64,000 bases of DNA from Colius striatus (taxonomy: Eukaryota; Chordata; Aves; Coliiformes; Coliidae): the NCBI RefSeq assembly GCF_028858725.1, contig NC_084759.1, forward strand, positions 139,542,671-139,606,670, written 5' to 3'. The notes under the pieces are model-generated. The model saw only the letters and a list, made by a program, of their open reading frames with translations. It did no database searches and was not told where the DNA came from. Positions 37,410-49,000 of this stretch are shown one piece after another. The number at the start of each line of letters is the position of its first letter. Within the stretch, counting starts at the first letter, position 1. The translations under genes were made by a program, and so were the position numbers.

Positions 37410-37763
37410 TTCACATCTGCTTTAAAACATTAGAAAAAAATAAGGAGTCAGAAAAGATGAGATGTGCTTGTATACGAAATCATGCAGTAAGCAGCTGGAA
37501 TATGTTAGAACATCCTTCTTTTGGTCAGCATTTTGTTGACCTATGGCAATTTTCACAGGTGAAAACAAAACAATTGTATCTGATTGCCTGTGTTTGAGGT
37601 TACCTGTCAATCTTGCTTTGCACAAACTAAATCAAAGCATGATTTAATCCTCACTATAAGGGATTATAGTTTTCCTTTTTTTTTTTTTTTGTGTAAAAAG
37701 TTACCTCCTACGTGAGTTTAGGAACGACCAGAAAAATCCCAGTTGAGTTTTTGTAGTTTGAGT

Positions 37764-37856
37764 ACTGACTAAATTTTCCAAATCTTGTCCCAGCACACAG
37801 TGAAATTAGTATAAAGTATTCTGTAAATTCAGTTTTGACTTTGAAAGAAGTTGCTT
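37764..37856 (+). repeat. Direct repeat, copy 2 (93 bp)
   Basis: Second copy of the 93-bp unit, 447 bases downstream of copy 1. The flanks diverge quickly on the right and more gradually on the left. Two insertions of the same unknown element and an old local duplication fit equally well. Confidence 0.85.
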
Positions 37857-38429
37857 CTGTGCTGTCAACCAAGTCTGTTTACAACTATTTGAATAGGTGC
37901 TGTGCTCAGCAGAGGCTGTTACTAACCTTTAATAGTCATAGGTATTGCTGATTACTGTCAGTAAGGTTTTGAGGTTTTTTAAGGGCTAAATGCATAGTTT
38001 ATACTGTATTCATCCATGCACATCCAAAAAATAAAAGTTCTGTCCCAGGCAGTTCACTGAGCACCTCAGTTAAGACTAAATGTATGGGACATTGTTTAGA
38101 GTGAGGGAAGGTGAAGAAAGCTCACTGGAGAGGATTAAGATCTCCATCTGTTAAGTTTGCACTGATGATAAAACACATGCTCCCAGTTGGAACAAGATGC
38201 ATTAAAAGAGCAATTTAACTTCTACTGCCTAGCAACAATGTCATTGAGCACCTGCAATAGTTTAAACATTAAGCATAATTGGCTTTGCTTGACATAAATC
38301 TGTAGTTTTGTAAATAAGAGCAGTTGAGTTTCCATGTAATACCAATTAGCTATAAGAAATGCTTTGTTTGCTGAAGCCTGCAGCTTTGCAGAGGGAAGAG
38401 GGAGTTGTTAAGACTCAGCAGTAGTAATC

Positions 38430-38545
38430 AGAAGGTAGAACCCAAATCAGACATTCCATAAGCTTTTAGTGTCCTTGTGCAAGTTATTTAATCTGTTTTA
38501 GTCAGGTTCCCCAGGTATGAAAACAAGAATAACGTTCAGAAGTCT
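38430..38545 (+). mobile_element. MIR-type ancient SINE, probable
   Basis: TGTCCTTGTGCAAGTTATTT, then GTCAGGTTCCCCAGGTATGA and AAACAAGAATAA align in order with the MIR core TGACCTTGGGCAAGTTACTT, CTCAGTTTCC and CTGTAAAATGGGGATAA. It is diverged, and the ends are uncertain. Confidence 0.6.
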
Positions 38546-41242
38546 CTCTTCGGTAACGAACCCTGAGTTTATCTGCTTAAAATACCTTGGAGGTAATTTT
38601 ACAGCATTAAACTGAACTGTCTGGATCTGTGCTGGATTTCTTTTCCCTTCTTTTAGTTGGAGCTACTGTTGCATTGTGAAGATTCCTGTAAATTTTCTAG
38701 AATCTCTTATTTTCTGCCAGTGATGGAAGAAAGAGTTGCATTCCTTATATGATAAGAAAATCAGCCTTGTTCAGTTTCTGTGGGAACTGTGGGAGTTTGA
38801 AAGATGAGGTAAGATAATGCCTTCCTTGTGGCCTTAGAAGGGAGTTGCAGAGCAGAACTGAAGCTTTTAGACTTCAGCTTGTTTTGAAAGGATGTTTTGA
38901 AAGTCTGCTTTTATTTAATCTTATAAAAAAACCCAAACAAACCAAAAATTCACAAGGCTCCTCCTCGTGTCTCTGTTCTGAAGAGAATAAAAATGACCTT
39001 TTTCTGTCAACCTGGTCACCAGAAAGTCTCCCTCTAAAGGTGATATTCTGTTGGTGTAGTACATTAAATTATCCTAATTTCAGCCTCCATCTGTAACCAT
39101 AGACATAGATTTCCCTGATTCAGAGAAGGTTGACATCTTAACCTTATGCAGTCTACTCATACTGGTACTGACTCTTCAAAGTTCTAATACTCAATGGTAG
39201 TAAGACTATCATTGCTCTGATGGTGGCTTCTTAGAGTCTGGAAGATGATGCACCCTAAGACTGCTAAATTATAGATATGGTGTACACATTTTGTTGGCTG
39301 AATATATGCTCTCAGTAAGAAAATTAGCAGAAACTTTTTCAAAAATATTGTATGACCAGCATCTTTTCCTACTTTGTTTTTCTTGGTTGGTGGGTAGTGG
39401 GGCTTTTTTGGTAGTGAGGCCAACTTTCTGTTGGGGGTAAGGTTTTTTTCCAGATTAAATTTAAAATATAAAGTAGGTGTATATACCATTTAGCTGGGAG
39501 GTAGTTTACCACTTTTCCAGACACCAGGAATTTATTTGGAGTCAAATTATACTGATGCCAATTATCCAAATTATATTGTTGCCATTATCTAAATATCTAA
39601 TAATATAATCTAATTATCAGAGGAAGCAAAGGTCTAGAAATTGTTGCAAATATTAACTCTACATTTTGAGAGTTCAGCTTCTTTTATGTTCACGTGGCAA
39701 ATTCCTCCTGTTCAAGTACTTGGTCAACTATACCTAGTACAGCTTAGGTTAGAACAGAGGTTTTGAAGCTAAGTCATATTTATCTAGCAGAGTGTTCTGA
39801 CTGGATGGAGACTGAATGTAGGTGTGCGTATTTTCTTTTTCTTCTCTTTCTGTTATTTAAATATATATTCTTTTCAGATCAGAAGAAATGTTCTGAAGTC
39901 TGAAACAACAAACAAAACACACAGCAAGGGGTAGAAGGGTGGCTGTGGGTGGAACCAAACAAAACCCTTTAAAACAGTCCATATTTGTCCTACCTGCTTT
40001 GTAGCCTTGTAAAAAGCATCTTTTGAAAACAGATCCTTTAATTGTCATGTCATGTGAACTTCAGAAGCAAGATTGCTGATGAGGTTGAGGATAGTAGTAA
40101 AAAGGCACAGCAAGTTATCCCAGCTTTCTTTGTCAGGTGGTCAGTGAATGTGATATGAAGATACTGTCTGTTTAGATGGCAGAAAGAGGCAATCTTTGAT
40201 ACCAAGCATAATCATAAATTCAAAACAAATGTTGGATAATAAAGCAGAGGATGCTGCTTGAAAGTAAATCTGGCATTAGATACAATTCTGAATTTCTTTG
40301 CCTTAGCTCATAGAGTTTTCCTACTGTCTTGAAATTGTTCCTTTTTAAAATATTCAGCTGAAAAAAAAATGAGATGTTTTAATACCATGCTGAGATGATA
40401 ACCAGCTCAACAAGCTTTGTCACTGTTTGTAGAGAGTTGTATTTTAGAGGAAATGCCCTTTAAGCTTAAGCTCTCCCAAACCAGATTTTAATGGTGAGAA
40501 CATTATGTAAAACCTTAGGCAAAGTAAAGTTCTGCCTTACATGTTCTGTGACAAAGAGCACAGGAATGTCTGTGACTTTAAGGAAGAAACTTCATTGCAG
40601 AGATCCAAGTACACAAATTATGCAGGTCTTGCAAAAATAACCCAACAGTTTCAACATTAGAGAGCAGCAAATAGTACCAAGGTGTGGAAGGCAATTATTA
40701 TCTATTTGAAAAAGGTGTTGTTTCATTATGGAAGAGCTTTAGATTGCTGTTATTTCTTTGGGGTAGGAAAATCATGCTTACGAGAATACATGACAGTGGA
40801 TGAAGGTCTATTAGATTGCATAGATGTTATAAAGATTAAATACTATGGCAATGGGGCTAAAGTACATATTTCTTGTGTTTAAGAACAAATTACAAGGAAG
40901 ATTACTCTCGTAGTTCTGGCTGAAATAGTTGAATGGTATAATTCAGTAAATTCAGTGCTTCTTTTCAGTTCCAGTGTCAATTACCAGGCAATCAATTCTT
41001 GCCATTGCAAAGTTTGTTCAGTCCCTGTCATAGCAAGGGTTAACTAAATCACAGTGATCTAGTTTTTGCTTTTCCCCAGTTAGCATTGTCTAGTATTAGC
41101 ATGCACTCGTGATTGTAACGCCTACCTTTTGCCATTCTTTATAAAACAGTGTTTTCACTTCTTCAGTCCTTTTTGAAATGCAGTGAGTTCCAAATAATCA
41201 CTTGCACAGATGCTCATAAATGCTTTTTTTTTTTTCCTCAAG

Positions 41243-41520
41243 ATACTTGTGCAGTTCCAACACAAGCTCAGGCATGTAGATCCTTCAGAAATGCTTGGAG
41301 AGACTGGCCCAATTTAAATTATCTATTGAATGCTGAAACACAAATTACACATGAAATCCCTAAGCTTCAAGGGTCTCTGGCAGGTCACATCCTACCAGTC
41401 ACTCAAACATTTAGTCAGTGCTACCCCCATGCACCTATGAAACTGAGGCTGTTTGACACCTCTGAGAATATTTCTCATGTTAGATCTGTTGTAAATGAGC
41501 ACATGGTCCAGAATAATTAA
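41243..41520 (+). CDS. Candidate terminal exon of an unknown + strand transcript
   Basis: A long pyrimidine tract (T13 then CCTCAAG) ends at 41242 and looks like a strong splice acceptor. An open frame then runs 92 residues to TAA at 41518-41520; it starts CAVPTQAQACRSFRNAWRDW and ends VVNEHMVQNN. A canonical AATAAA lies at 41684-41689, 164 bases after the stop. No family recognised, no upstream partner exon identified, and no domain, signal peptide or membrane segment seen. An open frame of this size is expected by chance several times in 64 kb, so the claim rests on its combination with the splice and poly-A signals. Confidence 0.25.
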
Positions 41521-41699
41521 TGGTAACACTTCAGTCCTTTTTTGACAGAGTTGTGTTTCTTATGCAGTTTGTGCTGGTCTGTCTATTTAACTGCAATCAG
41601 CCATGCCTGAAAGACAGGAAAGAACAAGACGGACAAGTGTGTCAGTGAGTGAACCTCTTTTCTGTAATTAGAAATGCACAGGGAATAAATTATTCTCTA

Positions 41700-44600
41700 A
41701 TTCAAGCTGTCCAGCTCACACTAATAATAACAAACTAAGAAGCAATCTGTTTATAAAAATTGAAACTGAATTTGTGAGACTCCTTGGTACAAGATGGGAT
41801 TTACTGTGTAGTCGTGTTCTGGCTTATCATGCTTAAAAGGATCTATCAAGGCATTAGGAGTGTTTCAGGCTGAACTCCACAACAATGGCATGGATACATT
41901 TTCTATGACACAAGATTAGCTAAAACTTAATTAGAGACAATTGTACCAACTTTGCGCCAAATTCTTCTTTCTAAGTTAAGAGATGATAAAGAACATATGC
42001 CGTAGAATAAAGGTATGAGCAAACTTGACCTAAGACTTTTTTTGTTTTGTTCTGTGGACACCTTTTAATAGTTCAACTGTCTTCTGGCTTGCATGGGCAA
42101 AAGCTTTTCTGTGGAGGCACTGGAGAGCACCCTAACAATGGATTGATAGTTCTTGTTTTGTTTGTCTAAGCGTAATTCCTTTGAGCCTCGTAATTCTTTG
42201 TACACTAAAGAAGCTTAGTTGTGTATCTAATGGCTAAAGATTTAATTTAAATTACTCCATAGTGGGTCTTACAATTTTCAAACCACAATAATATTAAAAC
42301 TGGAAGAATCAAACTGATTCTGACGGACCTATCTTACCATCACGACTGTAAGACTATAGACTAAATTCTTCCTTTTCTGTAGAACAAAGAGAGTGGATGG
42401 GATCTTAAACTTTTGAGCCCCAATATGGCTCAATGGATTTATTATTTTGTCATATTCTTCTATGATTTTTTTTTTCCCCTAAACTTAGATAGGCCTTAAT
42501 TTTGGCTAAGTTCTAATTGTAGCATCTAAGATGCAAAAAGCTGAGTGCTTAAGAGTGCAGAGCACTCTAACTTGACTTCAGCTTGGAGTCAAGTGAAGAT
42601 GTAATGTCTCGAGAAGGAAGGAGGTGCCAGAGAACTATCCTTCCAACAAGAAGATTGAAAATGATTTCACAGTCTCCATTTTAAACCTGGGAAAATAATC
42701 GGATCTCAAGATTAGATGTGTTACTTAACCTTCTTTAGAGTGAAAAGCTATAAAGAAACTGCTCAGAATTTGAACAGCTGTCATAAAGCATCTCTTACAT
42801 TTTTAAGCAATCTCCAATCTTTGGATGAAGAGTCATGATAGTAAATCTTATTTTTGGAAGGCTGAAACATACACAATGAATACTATTTGCCAGACAGTGG
42901 GATACAAAAGTAAGCATTGACTGTGAGAAGTCAGCCTAACAGGTAACATTATTTTTCTGTCATTGTGAAATCTCAGCAAATGACTTTATTAATTTTATTC
43001 TTCATACAAAGCGTATGTATTATGGTCAGTTGTTGAGTCACTAGCCAGTAATTCAGAGTACCTAATTAGCTTAATTGCAAATGATGACATTTTCAAATTA
43101 ATTTATTATTCAAATATATTCATGTACTTCCTTTCCCCAGGGCTCTTTTCCTAAAAAAAATGTCTTTTCAGTGCAGCTTTGTTTTGTGAACATCTGAAAT
43201 CCAAATAAAAGAGTAGCCAAAATGTGTCAGACCAGTCATCCTTCTAATAGTATGTGAGCGGCAAGAAAAAACAGAGGAAACCACAAAACCATTCTGATAA
43301 ACCCTTCCAGGCAGCCAGGCTGAAGGAGTTATCTTTAATTCTGTGTTTCTATTTGTCCCCATATGTAACTACTCAGAATATCAGTAATAACTAAACATAA
43401 TACTAATTGCTAGTTTAGCTTGTTCTAGTAAAATATGCGATTTAGGTACTCCTTTTGAGTTTACACTTGTTTTCAGTATATCTCTGCTAGGGTTTGTGTT
43501 CTTGCAGGGTTTTTTATGCTTTGCTTTTTGAAGTCCAAGGTGAAGTCAGCCGTGGCTCAGACCCTTCACTCATCAGGCTTCAAATGGTAGGAAGGGGAGA
43601 AAAGATGGAGGAGAGAGAACAAACTCACCTTCACAGAGTGTGAATTCTTCAAATATTATTTTCTATGAGCAACTGCTGCCTTTCCTGTAGCTTTGTAGTT
43701 TAACATCTAAAATTAGCGAGCTGTGCTAATAAAAGGGGATGGGGACAGAGGAGATATCTGATGCTTTTTGTGGTGTAACCTCTCATTACAAGCGTGAAAT
43801 AAGCCATGAGCTATCAGAGCTTGAACTTTCTAAACCTGCAAAACAGACACATAGTTAATTTGAAATTTTCTTTTGAATATATTGGTAGGAAGTTCCTTCT
43901 ATTATAAAATAGGATGATGTCTTTCCTTTTTATCACAGTGAGCAAGGCATCTTGCCTTTTTATCATAGTGAGCAAAGCACTTACTCCTTCTGTGATGGCA
44001 GAATTGGATCTGTCTTTATGTCATTTGACAAAATAAATAAAAATGAGTTGATGCTAACATCTCGGCTTCCTACAATTTCATGTGAACCTAAACCTCTCAT
44101 ATGACCTGACCTTAAAAGAAGGATGCACAGAAGTAGTCTTCCTGGTGTATTTTAGGGTTTGTTTCTGTTTTCCTTTGCCTTCTACAGCTTTCATCCCACC
44201 AGTGCCCTCAAAGGTTTCATATGAAGAGCACCCCTTGGCATGACAGATGTTGTCTTGTTATTTCAGTTTTGGATGGATGCTTTTGACTGGCAGCTGCTTG
44301 GTGGTCTTATGCTGGCAGCCTTGTTCCTGCTCACCTTTCCTCTCACCTGGTATTGCACAGGTGTCTTTTCCATTTGCCTCATTTCACACCATGCTCCAAT
44401 CCAGGCTTTCTGCACATCATCTCAGAAGTAATTCTGTTTTCCTGGCTTCCTCTGAGGATCTGTCACCCAGCTTCCCTTCATGTTGCTTTATTAAGCACCC
44501 AGGAGACACAAACCAAACTTGGAAATAGTGGAAAATATTCAAAGAGTGTTTCTTTCTCAGCATGTGTGATCTGCTGTTCCCCTGCTCCCCTCTTTGCCCC

Positions 44601-45894
44601 AGCACATGTGGATGCATACATGAGTAAGGGATGATTACTATGGGAGCCATGGCTACCCACATCCTTGCACACTCCCTGCCTTTTGTTAGATCTGCCCATT
44701 TTCAAACTGCCAGGTAAATAGTATCTCTGCCACATTCGAGGAACAGTGGGGACATCCAGTGGTCACATGGATTATAATTAATTACTCCTGATCCCATCAA
44801 TAAGATCAAATTTCTGAGCTTTCTTGTTTTCTCAGCGTTTGACTTGTTTTTCATCATAGCTCGTTACTCTGTAAGGTGCCTGACAGAAGACTGTGATGAC
44901 TTCTCTCTCTTGTCTTTCTTTTTCTTCCCCCCAATGTGATGTTGCTTCACGTCTATCAACAACTGAAATCCCGAAATTTAGTCTCTTTCAGAAGACTATC
45001 TGGGGATGTCTCTTGATTGCTTTTCAAATGGAGAATTTGGAAGACAGAGTAAGGAAAATACTAGCTGCTATTTTCAATGTGTAACACTGGAATAACTGGT
45101 AAATGAATGATACTGCTAGAGGTAAAACATTTTTTTCAAAATATGACAAAAAATCACAACTTAAACTTTTTTGTATAACTTTTTCAAATTACTTCATGTC
45201 TAATTTATATGTACCTTGGTTCATCTGGAGTCTGTAAAAAGACCAACAGTAGCCATTTCTTTTCCTTTTCTGGATCTCACAGTGATCAGATTTAGCCACT
45301 GCTCATCAGGGGAGAGCAATCTCACCCAGTTTTCTGACTAAGTGGGCTTTTGTGAAATAATTCTGAATGGAATATCACAACATTAGTGAACTCTAGATCT
45401 TTACATCAGAGGATGGGAGATGTTTCTTGCCCTGTCCTATGTAATGACTACTTGTACGATTATTTAGAGGAGTCAAATGTCCTTTGTCCACTTAGTAACT
45501 CTGGAAATGGCACTAGCTGATCTTCTAGTTAGTAGCATCATAACAGCAGAATGTTGACCCACAGTGCATCAGTATAGCTAACTTTGTTCCCTAGTTTTGT
45601 TCAGAAACATGAAAAAAGAATATGAACATTCCAGGGATTGAAAGAGCACGTGAAAATCTAACTTAATTTCTTTAAGGAAAAAAAAAAACAAAACCAAAAC
45701 AACTCTAGGATAATTTTATGTAATATTACTGTTTTCTTCCGAGTCCATCTGATACTGGAAACATTGCCTTTTTTGTTGTCAGACTATGAATTAATATAAA
45801 CAATGAGATCATTCCTCTGCTGTTTTTTGCATTCACATTGAGGTAAAATTTGTGGATGCCATGGGAGAAATTCTAGTAAAGGTCACTGGCCTAA
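41700..45894. other. Intergenic stretch
   Basis: AT-rich apart from a moderately GC-richer patch at about 44160-44760, where several frames stay open on both strands, a sign of composition rather than coding. Includes the 30-bp tandem duplication at 43925. Confidence 0.7.
43925..43979 (+). repeat. Tandem duplication, 30-bp period
   Basis: CCTTTTTATCACAGTGAGCA and CCTTTTTATCATAGTGAGCA start at 43925 and 43955 and continue with AGGCA and AAGCA. Only two units are present. Confidence 0.85.
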
Positions 45895-46083
45895 TCATAA
45901 AATGTCTTTTAAATTTTTACGATCCTTTAATGAAGTGCTATTAGATAATTCCTCCTGGAAAGGATCTAGCTCTGTAATAAAGACTTCCAAAGGAACACTG
46001 CGACTTTGAAACAGTTCTCTGCCGCTCTTCCTCAGGTTTGCATGTAGTACCATGGTGATGGTGGCCTGTAGAAGTGCATCAAA
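45895..46083 (-). CDS. Candidate terminal exon of an unknown minus-strand gene
   Basis: On the minus strand, ATATTTTTTCCAAAAG is a possible acceptor. It is followed by 62 codons in phase 0 (FDALLQATITMVLHANLRKS, later SVPLEVFITELDPFQEELS) ending in a stop at 45895. No canonical poly-A hexamer was seen in the following few hundred bases. No family recognised; it may be a chance frame. Confidence 0.18.
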   Translation of the reverse strand, partial: FDALLQATITMVLHANLRKSGRELFQSRSVPLEVFITELDPFQEELSNSTSLKDRKNLKDIL

Positions 46084-49000
46084 CTTTTGGAAAAAATATG
46101 ATGCACTAATGCAGCAAGACAAAAGTAATGGATTTTAAACATTGCCTTGAAGAAAGAATATGTCATTCTCGACAAGGAAAAATTTTATCAAGGATATTTT
46201 TCATATACATAAAATCTATTAGTCACCTGAGAAAATAATATCAAATTATCTTCATTTTATTTGTGAAATGATAACTGGCTTGTTCCAGTGTATCATGATG
46301 GTTAAATTTCAACAAATCCTAAATTTTGCTTGTGTGATTGAGATAGTGGGAATGACAGACTGGAAAAGCTGTGGTGTTTTCCAGTTTTCTGATCTTTGCT
46401 GGTATTTTCCCATGCAAATTCATCTTCGGACCCAGTTTCAAAAGTTTGGATAAACATCATAAGGTAAATAAGGGGTATGGCTTTTACATACCCTAATTTC
46501 TAAAAACAAGTATCTTTTTAAGCCAGCCCTGCACCTTTTATTGTCTGGTAGAAATCTTCCAAATATTTAGTTGTTCTTACTGATACCAAGCTTTGAAACA
46601 AACTGATTTCAAAGGGCTGGATAAATGTTCTGTACGTGGCTTACATGTTGCTGACAATGCACTATTGACTGTTCTTGTTACTCCTTTAAAATGAAATGGA
46701 ATTCTAGGACATTTGAAGGGGCACCCAGGAAAATTCAGGGCTGTAGCAGGTCACTAATCAGCTCACTAGCAGCTCTGAAACCACATAGCAGCTCACCTGT
46801 TTTCTCCTCCATTTCTTTCTGGAGGGAGCTGCTGCTTCTACTTAATTTATCCCAGAGACCTACAGTAATACTCGTTTGAAGTTCTGCCAAAGGAAAGTGT
46901 AACAGTGTTTGACAGTAGCGGATATTGTGAAGATAGGGGTGGTTTTATGTTTAGTTTTTCATTTCTTGAGATGAGCCTTTCCGTTTTTGCTTGAAGTTTT
47001 GCTTGATTAATGCATTCATTAAAGAGGAGTGACGGTAATGATTAAACAAAAACATCTTTAAAATGCAGAGTTCATTTCAACCCATTTGGTTTTGTTGCAC
47101 ACAAATTGGATTGGCATTGCATCCTGCACAGCAGGTACTCCACTTCAAATCAAAGACAGATGCTTTTATAGGATTAAAAAGGATATCTTGAGGGGTGGAG
47201 GAAGAGATTGAGGTTGGGGTTTCTGTGGCTTTTTCTTGTACTTTTTAGTAATAATGATAAATGAATAATGATAATACTGCTGTTTTGTCTGCCTTGAGTA
47301 CTGGTAATATTGTTTGCTTACAATTAAAAGGAAATAAAAGCTCCATTGTAACTTGAATTGTTAACAAATCAAGAATACTTAATTGAGATTCTTTCTCTCA
47401 TAAATAGCTAATGACACCTGAGTCTGTTTGAATTTTAATGCTAAATATCTCTGAATGAAAATATTTGAGTGCTGAGTCATGTCAGGCAACCACATTGATT
47501 TCTATTATTATTTTTTAATTATCTGGCACGGTACATGTCTTTTAAGAGCTTCCCAAACTGCTTAACCTAGTTTCTGCTCAAATAAAAGCCTGGTGAGGGA
47601 ACTACAGCTTGCAGGGGATTGTAGTTGGATAAATTAAATATAATTGAAACTTTTATCTTGAATAGGAATGATGTCAAAGACTAAGTTGTGTGCAGAACAG
47701 CTGAAGGTGCTGATCTTCCTTGAATACCCTACAGCCAGTTGACTGAGGGATGAAAGAAGGGAATAGGTCTGGGGTTACTTCTATGACTCCATCTGTACCT
47801 TCCAGTTAAAATGTCCATTTTGGCTGCCCTTTAAGAGGTGTAATGTACAAGAATCATGACGAAATATCATCTTAAGCACCCAGATGCCATTTGTCAGTGA
47901 ACTACAAGCCAGCACTTCCTGCAAAATGTTTTGAGATTGTTTAGCATGAAAAGGATCACATCATCGCATTGGCTTTGGGGATCCTGAGTTGGGGTACACT
48001 CTCAGTAATCGTCTCTACCTAATTATCCAGTATTTTTGCACATTGTAGCTTTTTTGATAGTGGCTGCTCTCACGCTGTTCACACTTTCCACGTAACTATT
48101 CAATTCCACATTTATGGCTTTACAAAATATTTCTCACTTCATCTATTTCTAAAGATATAATCCCAAGGGCTTCTACTGCCTCTTGACACTACGAAGCATC
48201 AAAAGCATTAGGGTTTCCCTCTAAAAGTATAAAATCCTTTTTAGTTTTCAAAAATATATTTTTTAGTCAAATCTTAGCCTGACCTATACAGAAGATAATT
48301 GAAAGGAAGAGCAGCTTGCTGAGAATATTCACTTTTTTAGCGTTGCTGTTGATTTCATTAGTGTATCCAAAGATTCAGATTATGTTCACACTTCACTTCT
48401 GTGTATTGTTCAAATACAACAGATGGAGTGTCTCTAACCCCAGGAACTTGTTGGTGCCTTTTGAAACAATGAAGATGAGAATACTGAGAAATGAGAAAAA
48501 TATCACGTATTCTGAGCAATTAATTTTTTTTTCCTTCAGCTAATATCTTTTGATATCCTTTCATGTGGTTTGAGTTTTATCTCAACTGTTGGTGAATGAT
48601 ATCAGTTCAAAGTCATGAGAATCACAACTGTAATGGAATCTTGTTCAGGGTTTAATACTTAGTTTCACTTTGCTGCCTATCTTAAGTCTTTTGTGAGGAT
48701 CTGAGTGTGCCCAGCACAGTTTGCACAAGTGCGTGGCATGATCTATGGGATTTTTCAACCATAAAGCCCTAAAATTGCCATAAGGGTTTTGTTTATTGTT
48801 GTTACTGTGGTAGTTTTTTTACTCTTCCTCCATTCTATCTGTAATGTATGTGGTTTACAGATGCCAAGAACTACATTTAGACTTTGATGATTGTGCTATA
48901 GTAAGATGCAACATTTTGTCATTCAAGACTTCACTGTGGCAGAAAAATACTCAAGTCCAAGAATCTTCAAACTGTAATTATTGCCCCAGAATCTTAATTG

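Larger units (their letters stand above)
36491..41242. other. Intergenic stretch
   Basis: Contains the paired 93-bp repeats, a MIR-like SINE (38430-38545) and a T-rich run near 37676-37690. Short open frames here have no supporting signals. Confidence 0.7.
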
